This document shows positions 6,370-13,816 of a DNA stretch of 18,233 nt, piece by piece. Both the position numbers and the translations under genes were made by a program. The DNA is from Streptosporangiaceae bacterium (GTDB lineage Bacteria; Actinomycetota; Actinomycetes; Streptosporangiales; Streptosporangiaceae). Positions within the stretch are counted from its first letter, which is position 1. Every line of letters starts with the position of its first letter. A model generated the notes under the pieces. It searched no databases. It saw only the letters and a list, made by a program, of their open reading frames with translations, and was not told the DNA's origin. The stretch spans positions 1 to 18,233 of the forward strand of contig JAICWX010000172.1 in the NCBI GenBank assembly GCA_025934635.1, read 5' to 3'.

Positions 6370-7146
6370 ATGCGGATCGCTCACCTTAGTGACCTCCACC
6401 TGGCGCGAGGCCCCCTGGCCGCCGGGCCCGCGGCCGGGCTGGCCGACGCGCTCGGCCGCGCGCTGTCGATCGAGCCGCGGCCGGACTGCGTGGTCATCAC
6501 CGGGGACCTGGCCGACACCGGGCACCCGGACGAGTACGCCGCGCTGCGCCTCATCGTGCGCCGCTGCCCGGTCCCGGTGCACCTGATGGCGGGCAATCAC
6601 GACGACCCGGCCGCCCTCATCGCCCGGTTCGGTGACACGCCGTTCCTGGGGAACGGCGTGTCACCGTCCTACGTGGTGGAGTACCCGCAGGCCACCCTGG
6701 TGATCGCGAACAGCTGGGTACAGGGCAGCCCGGCCGGGCGGCTGGGCCCGGACCAGCTCGGCTGGATCGACCGGGCCCTGGGCGCCCGGCCGGACGTGCC
6801 CGCCTTCGTCTGCCTGCACCACCCGCCGGTGCCGGTCGGGATCCCGTTCCTCGACGGCATGATCCTGGACGACGCCGCGGCCCTGGCCGACGTGGTCCGC
6901 CGGCACCCGCACGTCGCCCGGGTCCTGGCCGGCCACGTGCACCGCGACGTCTCCGCCCTGTTCGCCGGCACCATGATGACCACCGCGCCCAGCACCTACC
7001 GGCAGAGCGCGCTGCGCCTGCACGACGCCGAGCCGCCCGGCTACGTCGCCGAGCCGACCGGCTTCCTGCTGCACGTCCTCGACGGGCCGGCCTGCGTGAC
7101 CCACTCGGTGACGGCCAGCCATGCTGCTGCCACCCGCGCCTTCTAG
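6370..7146 (+). CDS. Metallophosphoesterase (class III cyclic nucleotide phosphodiesterase/CpdA-like)
   Basis: Dinuclear metal phosphodiesterase of the calcineurin-like superfamily, 258 aa, cytoplasmic (no signal peptide). All five metal-binding blocks are visible: SDLH (residues 7-10), GDLADTG (45-51), GNHDD (75-79), HHPP (150-153) and GHVHRD (188-193). Length and motif order match CpdA/Rv0805-type enzymes, which hydrolyse cyclic nucleotides or other phosphodiesters; the natural substrate cannot be told from sequence. The ATG at 6370 has no RBS but a TAACTT box at leaderless distance. It converges on the epimerase gene, with both stop codons embedded in TTCTAGAA palindromes. Confidence 0.92.
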   Translation: MRIAHLSDLHLARGPLAAGPAAGLADALGRALSIEPRPDCVVITGDLADTGHPDEYAALRLIVRRCPVPVHLMAGNHDDPAALIARFGDTPFLGNGVSPSYVVEYPQATLVIANSWVQGSPAGRLGPDQLGWIDRALGARPDVPAFVCLHHPPVPVGIPFLDGMILDDAAALADVVRRHPHVARVLAGHVHRDVSALFAGTMMTTAPSTYRQSALRLHDAEPPGYVAEPTGFLLHVLDGPACVTHSVTASHAAATRAF

Positions 7147-7182
7147 AACCCTGGACTTTCCAGCACCCGGGGCTTTCTAGAA
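7141..7182. terminator. Possible bidirectional terminator between convergent genes
   Basis: Two 8-bp palindromes TTCTAGAA (7141-7148 and 7175-7182) can pair with each other around an inner hairpin CTGGA-CTT-TCCAG (7151-7163). Each palindrome contains the stop codon of one convergent gene. There is no clear T-run, so termination activity is a guess from position and symmetry. Confidence 0.35.
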
Positions 7183-8145
7183 TTCCTGGCCGCCCACGTC
7201 CACCTGGCCGCTGGCCACCAGGGCGGTCAGCGCCTCGTGCAGCGCCTCGAGCGTGCTGTACCGGGGGGAGTAGCCGAGCACGGCCCGGGCCCGGTCGATG
7301 CTGGCGGCGATGCTGCGGGCGGTGTGCTCCCGGGTGATCTGCGCCTGCTCGGCCCCGGCCTGGCGCTCGAACCCGGCCCAGTCGGTGAGCTCGAGCACCG
7401 GCTCGCGGCCGAACCACGCCGCGACCCCCGCCGCCAGCCCGCGCAGCGTCATCGCCTGCTCGGCGACCACGTGGAAGCTGGCCCCGATCGCGGCCGGGCG
7501 GGACATCGCCCGCTCGAAGGCCTGCGCCACGTCGTCCGCGTGCACGTGGTGCAGGATCCCCAGGCCCAGGTCGGGCAGCGCGAGCGGCTTGCCGGTGGCC
7601 AGCTGCGTCCAGGTGGCCGGGTCCAGGTTCCCGGCCGGGGTGATGACCGGCCAGCCCGGCCCGCTGATGTGCCCCGGGTGCAGGATGACGCCGGGCACGC
7701 CGCCCGCTATCGTCTCGCGGTGCAGCAGGGCCTCGATCTGCGCCTTGCCGGTGCCGTACGCGCCGTAGGCGGTCCGCGGCTCGTCCTCGGTGACCGGTAC
7801 CCGCAGCGCGTTGCCGTGCACCCAGATGGTGCCGCAGTGGATCAGCAGCGGCCGCGACGGCCGCAGCGCGTCGACCAGCTGCCGCGCCGAGGCGGCCGTA
7901 AAGCAGATCATGTCCATGACCACGTCCGGCCGCAGCTCGGCGATCCGGTCCCCGAACGTCCCCGCTTGGTCTTCCGTGTCCCGGTCCACCGTCACCCGGC
8001 TGACCGCGTCCCACTGCGCGCTCGGGTGGTACGGCGCCCGTTCCCCCCGGCTCAGCGCGATCACCTCGTGACCGCCGCGCACCAGGCGCGGTATCAGGTA
8101 GCTGCCGATGTGCCCGGTGGCTCCGATGACGACGACGCGGCTCAT
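7177..8145 (-). CDS. NAD(P)-dependent epimerase/dehydratase (extended SDR)
   Basis: Atypical extended short-chain dehydrogenase/reductase, 322 aa. N-terminal VVVIGATGHIGSYLIPRL is the Rossmann nucleotide-binding motif (GATGHIG, residues 8-14). YGTGKAQIEALL supplies the YxxxK catalytic pair, and the C-terminal part (GYSPRYSTLEALHEAL) is typical of NAD-dependent epimerase/dehydratases. It is the last gene of a minus-strand set headed by a LuxR regulator, 9 nt after the 80-aa gene. It may also have its own leaderless promoter, since TAAGAT (8152-8157) ends 6 nt before the ATG and includes the upstream gene's TAA. Substrate unknown. Confidence 0.9.
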   Translation of the reverse strand: MSRVVVIGATGHIGSYLIPRLVRGGHEVIALSRGERAPYHPSAQWDAVSRVTVDRDTEDQAGTFGDRIAELRPDVVMDMICFTAASARQLVDALRPSRPLLIHCGTIWVHGNALRVPVTEDEPRTAYGAYGTGKAQIEALLHRETIAGGVPGVILHPGHISGPGWPVITPAGNLDPATWTQLATGKPLALPDLGLGILHHVHADDVAQAFERAMSRPAAIGASFHVVAEQAMTLRGLAAGVAAWFGREPVLELTDWAGFERQAGAEQAQITREHTARSIAASIDRARAVLGYSPRYSTLEALHEALTALVASGQVDVGGQEF

Positions 8146-8154
8146 GCGCCGATC

Positions 8155-8397
8155 TTAGTAGCGGCCGATGGCGGGGAAGCGGTTCTCGTGCGCGGACATG
8201 GCCTGCCGGGCGAGGATGGAGCGCAGCTCGCGCACCGACCCGCCCGGGTAACGGTCGAGGATCGCGTCGAAGTCGTATCCGGCGGCGGACGTGGCGTAGC
8301 CGGCCAGTTCGCGTTCCAGCTGGGCGCGCCGCTGCCGGGCGGCCTTGCGGCTGGCGGCCTGGGCGCGGGCGACGAAGATGCGGGTGGCCAGGCTCAT
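8155..8397 (-). CDS. Hypothetical protein, 80 aa
   Basis: Small protein with a strong RBS (GAGGAG, 5-6 nt before the ATG at 8397). The first half is a basic, Ala/Arg-rich amphipathic helix (ARAQAASRKAARQRRAQLEREL). The second half is more mixed (GYDFDAILDRYPGGSVRELRSILARQAMSAHENRF) and looks folded. The start overlaps, as ATGA, the end of the frame carrying the methyltransferase remnant, and the stop is 9 nt before the epimerase gene, so it belongs to the same operon. No family recognised. Confidence 0.7.
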   Translation of the reverse strand: MSLATRIFVARAQAASRKAARQRRAQLERELAGYATSAAGYDFDAILDRYPGGSVRELRSILARQAMSAHENRFPAIGRY

Positions 8398-8938
8398 GGC
8401 GGCTCCTCAGCTACTGCCGAACTCATCCAGCATAAGCCGGCCGGACCGCGTGGCCGGACCGCATGGAAAGTCCAGCCCTGGTCGCGGGGGCCGGGCGGCC
8501 GGCCGTCCCGGTAATCGGCGGTCACCGTGACGTCGGTGAACCCGGGTCGTACGAGGTGTGCATGACCTGCAGCGTCCACAGGTACGGGTCGCGCTGCCAG
8601 TAGCGCGCCGACGTGATCGCGGGCCCGTCCGGCCGGCCGGGCACGAGCGCCGCGCGGAACGCGGCCAGCGCCCGCGGCGCCGCGTCCTCGCCGTCCAGCA
8701 GCATGATGGAGCCCGCCGGGATGATGACCGCCTGCGGTGAGGTGTCCAGGCCCTCGACCGCCAGGCCCGCCTCGAGCAGCGGGACCAGGACGCGCCCGGT
8801 ACCGCAGGCAGGCTCCAGGATGCGCCCGGTGATCCCGGCGACCTGCCGGGCGTAGTAGTCCAGCCCGGGGAAGGACCGCCCGACCGGCTTGTCGAGCTCG
8901 TAGACCTCGGTCGCCAGCTGCCCGTACTCCCAGCTCAT
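8394..8938 (-). pseudogene. Collapsed class I SAM-dependent methyltransferase
   Basis: The N terminus (WEYGQLATEVYELDKPVG ... YYARQVAGITG) and motif I LEPACGTGRVLVPLLEAGL (residues 41-59) are those of a class I SAM methyltransferase normally about 240 aa long. After GLDTSPQ the sequence jumps to AVIIPAGSIMLLDG, losing roughly 35-40 family residues (motifs II-III). After LVPGRP it jumps again to the SARYWQRDPYLWTLQVMHTSYDPG region. At about 8541 a third break shifts frame, and the family's C-terminal GFTDVTVTADYRDG ... WTFHAVRP continues in another frame to 8394. The in-frame ORF stops at 8522. Three deletions, two in frame, leave a protein unlikely to bind SAM productively. Confidence 0.75.
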
Positions 8939-8956
8939 GATCGTCCCCCCGCGGCG

Positions 8957-10006
8957 CTACACGCCCAGGGCGCGTGCGAGCAGGCTACGCCGGCTACGGG
9001 TCGCGGTCTTGGCGAATATCGACTTGAGGTGATCCTGGACGGTGTTCTCGGAGACGAACATGAGCCGGGCGATATCCCGGGTATCCGCCCCGGGCACGAG
9101 ATGATCCAGGAGTTCGGTCTCGCGCCGGCTCAGCCCGCAGGCCCGGGCGAACACGGACACCCGGTCGCCCGGCGCGGCCGGCTCGATGCTGACCGCGATG
9201 TCCTGGTTTCCGGGGTCGCCGGCTCCGATCCGGGCCGCGCGGAGCGTCAGCCACCGGCCCGCGGCCAGGTGCACCCGGGCCGCCGGCGGGTGGCCGTCGG
9301 TCCCGGCCTCGGCCGCGAGCAGTTGCGCGGCGACGTTGTAGGCGCCCGCCGGGACGGGGGCCCGGTCCTCCTCCGGCGGGACCAGCACCTTCAGGTAGCG
9401 CTGCGTCGGCGGGGTCTGCGCCCGCACCGCCAGGTCCGGCGACAGCAGCAGCACCACCGGCCCCTCCGGCAACTGCTGGCCGGCGGCGCCGGGGGTGAAG
9501 CTGGCGGCCACGCCCTGCCGCAGCGCCGCGGTGAGCGGCCCGGCGACGCCGGCCAGGAACCCGAGGTCCTCGGGGGTGAATGGCGCCCCGGTGCGCCACA
9601 GGTCCAGGAAACCCCAGCAGCCGAACCGGTCCCGGCACACCGCCGAGGCGATGTCGGTGACCTGGTATTCCCGCAGCAGCTCGCGCCACAGCAGGCTGCG
9701 GGACAGCTCGCCGCCGGTCGCCTGGGCCAGCGACGCCGTACCCGGCAGGGCGGTCCACCGGTTGACGGCGGTCAGGTACTTCAGCCGGATCAGCTCCGGC
9801 AGCCCCGGCAGGCAGGGGACGTCGGCCAGCGGCGACGACCCGACCGCGGTTTCGGGGTCGGTAAGCAGCCACGCGTAGGCGTCGAACCCGACCGCCGGCC
9901 GGATGACGGCCAGCGCCTCCAGCCGCAGCGCCCGCGGTCCGGCGCCGCTGGCGCAGAGCCGGCCGATCTTCTCGCGCGCCCGGGTGTAGGCGGAGCTGCT
10001 GCCCAT
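8957..10006 (-). CDS. LuxR-family transcriptional regulator with N-terminal GAF-like domain
   Basis: DNA-binding regulator, 349 aa. Residues 1 to about 170 form a GAF-like sensory region (IRPAVGFDAYAWLLTDPETAVGSSPLADVP; CRDRFGCWGFLDLWRTGAPFTPEDLGFLAGVA). The C terminus (about 285-345) is a LuxR/GerE helix-turn-helix: LSRRETELLDHLVPGADTRDIA and VSENTVQDHLKSIFAKT. The ATG at 10006 has no RBS; TAACCT (10013-10018) ends 6 nt upstream, suggesting a leaderless mRNA. It heads a minus-strand operon (methyltransferase remnant, 80-aa protein, epimerase) and diverges from the ABM-like gene, with an 18-bp dyad between them that it may bind. Confidence 0.88.
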   Translation of the reverse strand: MGSSSAYTRAREKIGRLCASGAGPRALRLEALAVIRPAVGFDAYAWLLTDPETAVGSSPLADVPCLPGLPELIRLKYLTAVNRWTALPGTASLAQATGGELSRSLLWRELLREYQVTDIASAVCRDRFGCWGFLDLWRTGAPFTPEDLGFLAGVAGPLTAALRQGVAASFTPGAAGQQLPEGPVVLLLSPDLAVRAQTPPTQRYLKVLVPPEEDRAPVPAGAYNVAAQLLAAEAGTDGHPPAARVHLAAGRWLTLRAARIGAGDPGNQDIAVSIEPAAPGDRVSVFARACGLSRRETELLDHLVPGADTRDIARLMFVSENTVQDHLKSIFAKTATRSRRSLLARALGV

Positions 10007-10012
10007 GACCGC

Positions 10013-10018
10013 AGGTTA
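10013..10018 (-). promoter_or_regulatory. -10-like hexamer of the LuxR gene
   Basis: TAACCT on the minus strand ends 6 nt before the ATG at 10006, in TANNNT form. No RBS precedes the ATG. Confidence 0.45.
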
Positions 10019-10034
10019 GCGAACCGGCCGGAAG

Positions 10035-10052
10035 ATCCCAGGAAGCTGGGAT
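10035..10052. promoter_or_regulatory. 18-bp dyad operator candidate
   Basis: ATCCCAG-GAAG-CTGGGAT is a perfect 7-bp inverted repeat with a 4-nt spacer. It lies in the 97-bp gap between the divergent LuxR and ABM-like genes. It ends where the -35 region of a TAACGT -10 box (10075-10080) would be, a suitable place for a LuxR-type activator. Confidence 0.5.
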
Positions 10053-10103
10053 AGGCCCGGCTCCGGTCCCCTCCTAACGTGAGCAGGGAGAAAAGGAGTG
10101 CAC

Positions 10104-10388
10104 ATGCACACGATGGTGGTTCAGATGTCAGTCGATCCCGCGCGCACCGGGGAGGTCGCCCGGCACCTGCGCGAGGACGTCACCGGGTGGGCGAAGCAGC
10201 AGCCGGGCTTCGTCAGCGGGCAGTGGATATACGCCGACGGCGGCACCAAGGCCCTGGGCGTCGTCGTCTTCGCCTCCGAAGCCGACGCCGACCGCGCCGC
10301 GCAGGGCCCGCGTCGCTACCCGCAGGACGCCGCCCGGGCCTGGAACATCGAGGATGTCACCGTCTACGAGCAACTCGCCTCGGCCTGA
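10104..10388 (+). CDS. ABM-like (dimeric alpha/beta barrel) small protein
   Basis: Protein of 94 aa with the look of the antibiotic biosynthesis monooxygenase/dimeric ferredoxin-like fold. It has an N-terminal strand HTMVVQMSVDPARTGEVARHL, a central QQPGFVSGQWIYADGG, then a strand and helix GVVVFASEADADRAAQG and a C-terminal strand EDVTVYEQLA. The ATG at 10104 has AAAAGGAG at 10091-10098, 5 nt upstream, and a TAACGT -10 box at 10075-10080. Members act as small monooxygenases or stress-related ligand binders; the role here is unknown. It faces the LuxR regulator and is followed after 62 bp by an epimerase gene with its own possible promoter. Confidence 0.8.
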   Translation: MHTMVVQMSVDPARTGEVARHLREDVTGWAKQQPGFVSGQWIYADGGTKALGVVVFASEADADRAAQGPRRYPQDAARAWNIEDVTVYEQLASA

Positions 10389-10438
10389 GCCCGTAGCGCC
10401 CGTGGCGCCCGTCGAGCCGCAGAGCCCGGACAAGCCGG

Positions 10439-10444
10439 TAACGT
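10439..10444 (+). promoter_or_regulatory. -10-like hexamer of the second epimerase gene
   Basis: TAACGT ends 6 nt before the GTG at 10451; no RBS is present. The same hexamer serves as the -10 candidate of the ABM-like gene just upstream. Confidence 0.45.
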
Positions 10445-10450
10445 TCGGCT

Positions 10451-11404
10451 GTGCGGATCCTCGTTCTCGGCGGCACGTCTTTCGTCGGCCGCGCCATTAC
10501 CGAAGACGCCCTGCGGACCGGCGCCGAGGTGACCCTGTTCGGCCGGGGCAAGACCGGGACCAGCCTGTTCCCCGGGCTGACCCGGCTCACCGGTGACCGT
10601 GATACCGGCGACTACGCGGCGCTGCGCGACGGCCGCTGGGACGCGGTGGTGGACAGCAGCGGCTACGTCCCGCGGCACGTCGGGCAGGCGATGGACGCCC
10701 TCGGCGACCGGGCCGGGCGGTACCTGTTCATCTCCAGCCACGCGGTGTACCAGCGCGCCGGGGTCGGGCCGGGCTCCACCGAGGACACGCCCCGCCGGCC
10801 GCCGGTCCGCCACACCGAGGACCTGGGTGCGGAAACCTACGGGCCGCTCAAGGTGGCCTGCGAAGATGACATCATCGCCCGGTACGGCGCCCGCGCCACC
10901 ATCGTGCGGCCCGGAAAAGGGGCCGGGCCGCACGACCCGCAGGACGGGCTGACCTACTACGTGCGCCGGGCCGCCCGCGGCGGCCGGATCGCGCTGCCCG
11001 CCGATCCCCGGCAGCCGGTCCAGCTCATCGACTCCCGCGACCTGGCCCGCCTGGTGGTCCGGCTGCTGGCCGACGACCGTGCTGGCGCGTTCCACGCGGT
11101 CGGCCCGGCCGAGCCGGTCACGCTCGGCGGGCTCATCCAGACCTGCGCCCGCGTGGCCGGCGCCAGCGTCGAGGTCGTCCCGGTCCCGCCGGAGACCGCA
11201 CCCGCGATGTACCCGCTGGTCCGGCCGGTATGGTCCACCCAGCAGCGCGACCCGGCCCGGGCCCGGGCCGCGGGCCTGCCGGCCACCCCGCTGGCGGTGA
11301 CGGCCGCCGACGTGCTGGCCTGGGACCGCGAGCGCGGCGAGCCCCCGCTGGACACCCGCGGCTTCACCCCCGAGCAGGAACAGTCGGTCCTCCCGCCGCC
11401 GTAG
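10451..11404 (+). CDS. NAD(P)-dependent epimerase/reductase (extended SDR)
   Basis: Extended SDR protein, 317 aa, starting at the GTG at 10451 so that the Rossmann motif is N-terminal: MRILVLGGTSFVGRAI with GGTSFVG at residues 7-13. YLFISSHAVY and ETYGPLKVACED supply the conserved Ser and the YxxxK pair. TIVRPGKGAGPHDPQDGLTYYVRRAARGG and VQLIDSRDLARLVVRLL are typical of actinobacterial epimerase/dehydratase or reductase proteins related to isoflavone reductase. It differs clearly from the epimerase at 7177-8145, so it is not a recent duplicate. Its last bases overlap, on the other strand, the tail of a truncated FAD monooxygenase frame. Confidence 0.9.
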   Translation: MRILVLGGTSFVGRAITEDALRTGAEVTLFGRGKTGTSLFPGLTRLTGDRDTGDYAALRDGRWDAVVDSSGYVPRHVGQAMDALGDRAGRYLFISSHAVYQRAGVGPGSTEDTPRRPPVRHTEDLGAETYGPLKVACEDDIIARYGARATIVRPGKGAGPHDPQDGLTYYVRRAARGGRIALPADPRQPVQLIDSRDLARLVVRLLADDRAGAFHAVGPAEPVTLGGLIQTCARVAGASVEVVPVPPETAPAMYPLVRPVWSTQQRDPARARAAGLPATPLAVTAADVLAWDRERGEPPLDTRGFTPEQEQSVLPPP

Positions 11405-11516
11405 TCGGCCCGAACCAGCTGGTGAGCGCGCCGGGAGCCCCGGCCAGCCTCAGCTTGGCCGCCAGCATCATCCCGATCGGGCCGCCGCCGGCGATCACCA
11501 CCGCATGCCCGGTCAT
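11364..11516 (-). pseudogene. N-terminal stub of a FAD-dependent (Rox/PHBH-type) monooxygenase
   Basis: The ATG at 11516 overlaps the helR stop as ATGA. The first 31 residues read HAVVIAGGGPIGMMLAAKL then RLAGAPG, the FAD-binding GxGxxG N terminus of class A flavin monooxygenases (PHBH, TetX and rifampin monooxygenase Rox share this start). Homology stops at about 11425 and the frame ends at 11364 after 50 codons, inside the 3' end of the convergent epimerase gene. The rest of a roughly 400-500 aa enzyme is absent. Position after RAE-driven helR makes a lost rox gene attractive, but 31 residues cannot separate Rox from other family members. Confidence 0.7.
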
Positions 11517-13678
11517 GGCCGCACTTCCGTCGTGGTGAGGATGACGAGCCGCTGGGTCGCCCGGGTCATCGCGACGTAGCGGTCGACCGCTCCCTCGATG
11601 CCGGGGCCGAACGCCTGCCGGTCGACCAGGATGACCAGGTCGAACTCGAGTCCCTTGGCCAGTTCCGGGGTCAGCGACCGGACCCGGGCCGTCGGCTGGA
11701 AGGCGGGATCGCCGATAACGGCCGCGATCCCCTCGGCGTGCGCAGCCAGCCACGCGTCGAGGATCGAGCCCAGCTCCGACACGGGCCCGTGCACGACGGG
11801 GATGCCGCTGCTGCGGATGGAGACCGGCACGTTGGCATCCGGGAGCACGGCCCGGATGACCGGCTCGGCTTCCGCCATGACCTCTTCCGGTGTCCGGTAG
11901 TTGATGCTCAGGGAGGCCAGGCTGATCCGGTCGAGCCCGATCCGCTCGAGCCGTTCCTGCCACGACTCCGTGAACCCGTGCCTGGCCTGGGCCCGGTCCC
12001 CGACGATGGTGAAGCTCCGGGACGGGCAGCGGATCAGCAGCATCTGCCACTCCGCGTCGGTCAGTTCCTGCGCTTCGTCCACGACGACGTGCGCGAACGG
12101 TCCCGCCAGCAGGTCCGGGTCGGCGCTGGCCAGCGCGCTCTCGTCGACCAGGGCGTCCTGGAAGTCCTCGCCGCGCAGCATCGACACCAGGCCGCCGCCG
12201 TATTCGTCGTCGCCGGCCTCGATCAGGTTGTCGATGACGCTGGCCATCTGCTCGCGTTCGGCGGCGGCCGCCGCGGTGCGCTGGCGCTGGCGGGTGGCCG
12301 CCTCCGGGTCGCCGAGCCGGTGCCGGGCCGCGTCCAGCAGCGGCAGGTCGGACACCGTCCAGGCCTGGGCGTCCGCGCGCTGCAGCACCCTGACCTCCTC
12401 GGGGCTGAGCCAGGGAGCGCACAGGCGCAGGTAGGCGGGTACCGACCACAGATCGGAGACCAGGTCGGTCGCCTCGAGCAGCGGCCACGCCCGGTTGAAG
12501 GTCGTGCGCAGCTCCTGGTTCTGGATCAGCGACTTGCGGAGCAGGTCTGCCGGGGCGTCGCCGTCGTGCTTGTCCAGCAAGATGGTGAGCAGTTCTTCCC
12601 AGATCTGATAGCGCGCGTCGTTGTGCGCAGTGCCGGGTGCTGGTGCGTCGAACGCCTCGGCCCAGTCCTCGGCGCTCAGCTCGATGTCCGACCAGTGGGT
12701 CTCGACCTTCATCGGCTTGGCGGGCGGCTTCTCGTAGAACCTGACGGCTGCGTCGATCGCCTTCACCAGGTCCGCGGACGACTTCAGGCGGGCTACCTCC
12801 GGGTCGGTCTCCGGCGCCGCTGCGGCGCCCTCGGCGACCAGGTCCCGCAGGGTGCAGGTCTGCACGCCCTCCTCGCCGAGGCTGGGCAGCACGTCGGCGA
12901 CGTAAGCCAGGTAGGGCTGGTGCGGGCCGACGAACAGCACGCCGCCCCGGCGGTGCCCCAGGCGAGGATCGGAATACAGCAGGTAGGCGGAGCGGTGCAG
13001 GGCCACGACGGTCTTCCCCGTCCCCGGGCCGCCGTCGACGACGAGCGCGCCCCGGGATCCCGCGCGGATGATGGCGTCCTGGTCAGCCGCGATGGTGCCG
13101 AGCACGTCGCGCATCTTCGCCGACCGGTCGCTGCCCAGGCTGGCGATGAAGGCGGACTGGTCGTCGAGCGCGGCGTGCCCCTCGAGCCCGTCCGGGGTGA
13201 ACACCTCGTCCCAGTAGTCGCTGATCCGGCCGCGGGTCCAGCGGTACCGGCGGCGGCTGGCCAGGCCCATCGGGTTGGCGTGGGTCGCTCCGAAGAACGG
13301 CTCGGCCGCGGGGGAGCGCCAGTCGACCAGCAGCCGGCGGCCGGCCCGGTCCGTGAGGCCGAGCCGCCCGATGTAGACCGGCTCCGGGCTGTCCGCACTG
13401 ACGATCCGGCCGAGGCACAGGTCCAGGCCGAAGCGGCTCAGGGTGCGTAGCCGGGCGCTCATCCGGTGGATCTCCACGTCCCGGTCCATCGCCGCCTGGC
13501 CGATGCCGCCCGGCGCCCTGAGCTCGGCCTCGATGCGGCCGGCCAGTTCGGTGATCGACTCCTCCAGGCTCTGCGCGATGGCCGCGAAGCGCTGCTCGTC
13601 ACCGGCGATCAGGGCCGGGTCGGCCTTGGCGGCGAGGCGCTCGGGAAGGTTAAACGCACTGGTAGTCAAGGGGTTCAT
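11513..13678 (-). CDS. helR: HelR, RNA polymerase recycling motor ATPase (rifamycin tolerance)
   Basis: UvrD-like superfamily 1 ATPase, 721 aa, of the HelD/HelR class that displaces rifamycins from RNA polymerase. The start is the ATG at 13678, with GGAG 8 nt upstream. The N-terminal coiled-coil region (residues 1-90, e.g. AFNLPERLAAKADPALIAGD) and DWRSPAAEPFFGATHANPMGLASRRRYRW (119-147) are hallmarks. Walker A is GGPGTGKT (216-223), followed by LLYSDPRLGHRRGGVLFVGPHQPYLAYVADVLPSLGE. Walker B is VVVDEAQE (531-538), with GDRAQARHG (560-568) and SINYRTPEEV (591-600) as further helicase motifs. A rifamycin-associated element lies upstream and a truncated monooxygenase overlaps its end. HelR rather than HelD is recalled from actinomycete HelR proteins and supported by the RAE. 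Confidence 0.9.
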   Translation of the reverse strand: MNPLTTSAFNLPERLAAKADPALIAGDEQRFAAIAQSLEESITELAGRIEAELRAPGGIGQAAMDRDVEIHRMSARLRTLSRFGLDLCLGRIVSADSPEPVYIGRLGLTDRAGRRLLVDWRSPAAEPFFGATHANPMGLASRRRYRWTRGRISDYWDEVFTPDGLEGHAALDDQSAFIASLGSDRSAKMRDVLGTIAADQDAIIRAGSRGALVVDGGPGTGKTVVALHRSAYLLYSDPRLGHRRGGVLFVGPHQPYLAYVADVLPSLGEEGVQTCTLRDLVAEGAAAAPETDPEVARLKSSADLVKAIDAAVRFYEKPPAKPMKVETHWSDIELSAEDWAEAFDAPAPGTAHNDARYQIWEELLTILLDKHDGDAPADLLRKSLIQNQELRTTFNRAWPLLEATDLVSDLWSVPAYLRLCAPWLSPEEVRVLQRADAQAWTVSDLPLLDAARHRLGDPEAATRQRQRTAAAAAEREQMASVIDNLIEAGDDEYGGGLVSMLRGEDFQDALVDESALASADPDLLAGPFAHVVVDEAQELTDAEWQMLLIRCPSRSFTIVGDRAQARHGFTESWQERLERIGLDRISLASLSINYRTPEEVMAEAEPVIRAVLPDANVPVSIRSSGIPVVHGPVSELGSILDAWLAAHAEGIAAVIGDPAFQPTARVRSLTPELAKGLEFDLVILVDRQAFGPGIEGAVDRYVAMTRATQRLVILTTTEVRP

Positions 13679-13682
13679 GTCA

Positions 13683-13772
13683 TCAGCTCCGATGCCCGGG
13701 CCGGCCGCCCGGCCGGACCGCCAGCGGTCCGGCGCCCCCGCGCGGTCCGTACATCGACAACAGCACACGCAT
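13683..13772 (-). pseudogene. 29-codon stub resembling the N terminus of an Rgt-type glycosyltransferase
   Basis: Within the helR leader an ATG at 13772 with GGGGAG 8 nt upstream opens a 29-codon frame ending at TGA 13683-13685. It reads MRVLLSMYGPRG and then GPLAVR. GT-B antibiotic glycosyltransferases (GtfB-like, including rifampin glycosyltransferase Rgt) begin MRVLLS.YGSRGDVEPL..LAVR. The match is short but includes the start codon position, a good RBS and placement directly downstream of the RAE, where rgt genes are found. I read it as the remainder of an internally deleted rgt gene; it could instead be a leader peptide or chance. Confidence 0.45.
13713..13732 (-). other. Hairpin in the helR 5' leader
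   Basis: CCGGACCGC and GCGGTCCGG are perfect inverted copies separated by 2 nt (9-bp stem). It lies 35-54 nt upstream of the helR ATG and inside the short glycosyltransferase-like frame. No T-run follows. It could affect helR translation or be a deletion scar. Confidence 0.45.
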
Positions 13773-13816
13773 TCCGCAGACTCCCCGTCTGAAGTAGGTT
13801 CAGGCCTCGGCTGGCC

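Noticed and set aside
6617..8014. 465-codon minus-strand frame across the epimerase and metallophosphoesterase genes
   Set aside because: It runs through two well-supported genes in another frame and shows only Arg/Gly/Ala-rich filler.
10391..10417. Three 9-nt GCCCGTNGC-like tandem units
   Set aside because: Short and degenerate in a GC-rich gap; not distinguishable from composition.
11738..13450. 570-codon plus-strand frame opposite helR
   Set aside because: It mirrors helR, with no recognisable motif and an arginine-, valine- and glutamine-rich composition typical of antisense frames.
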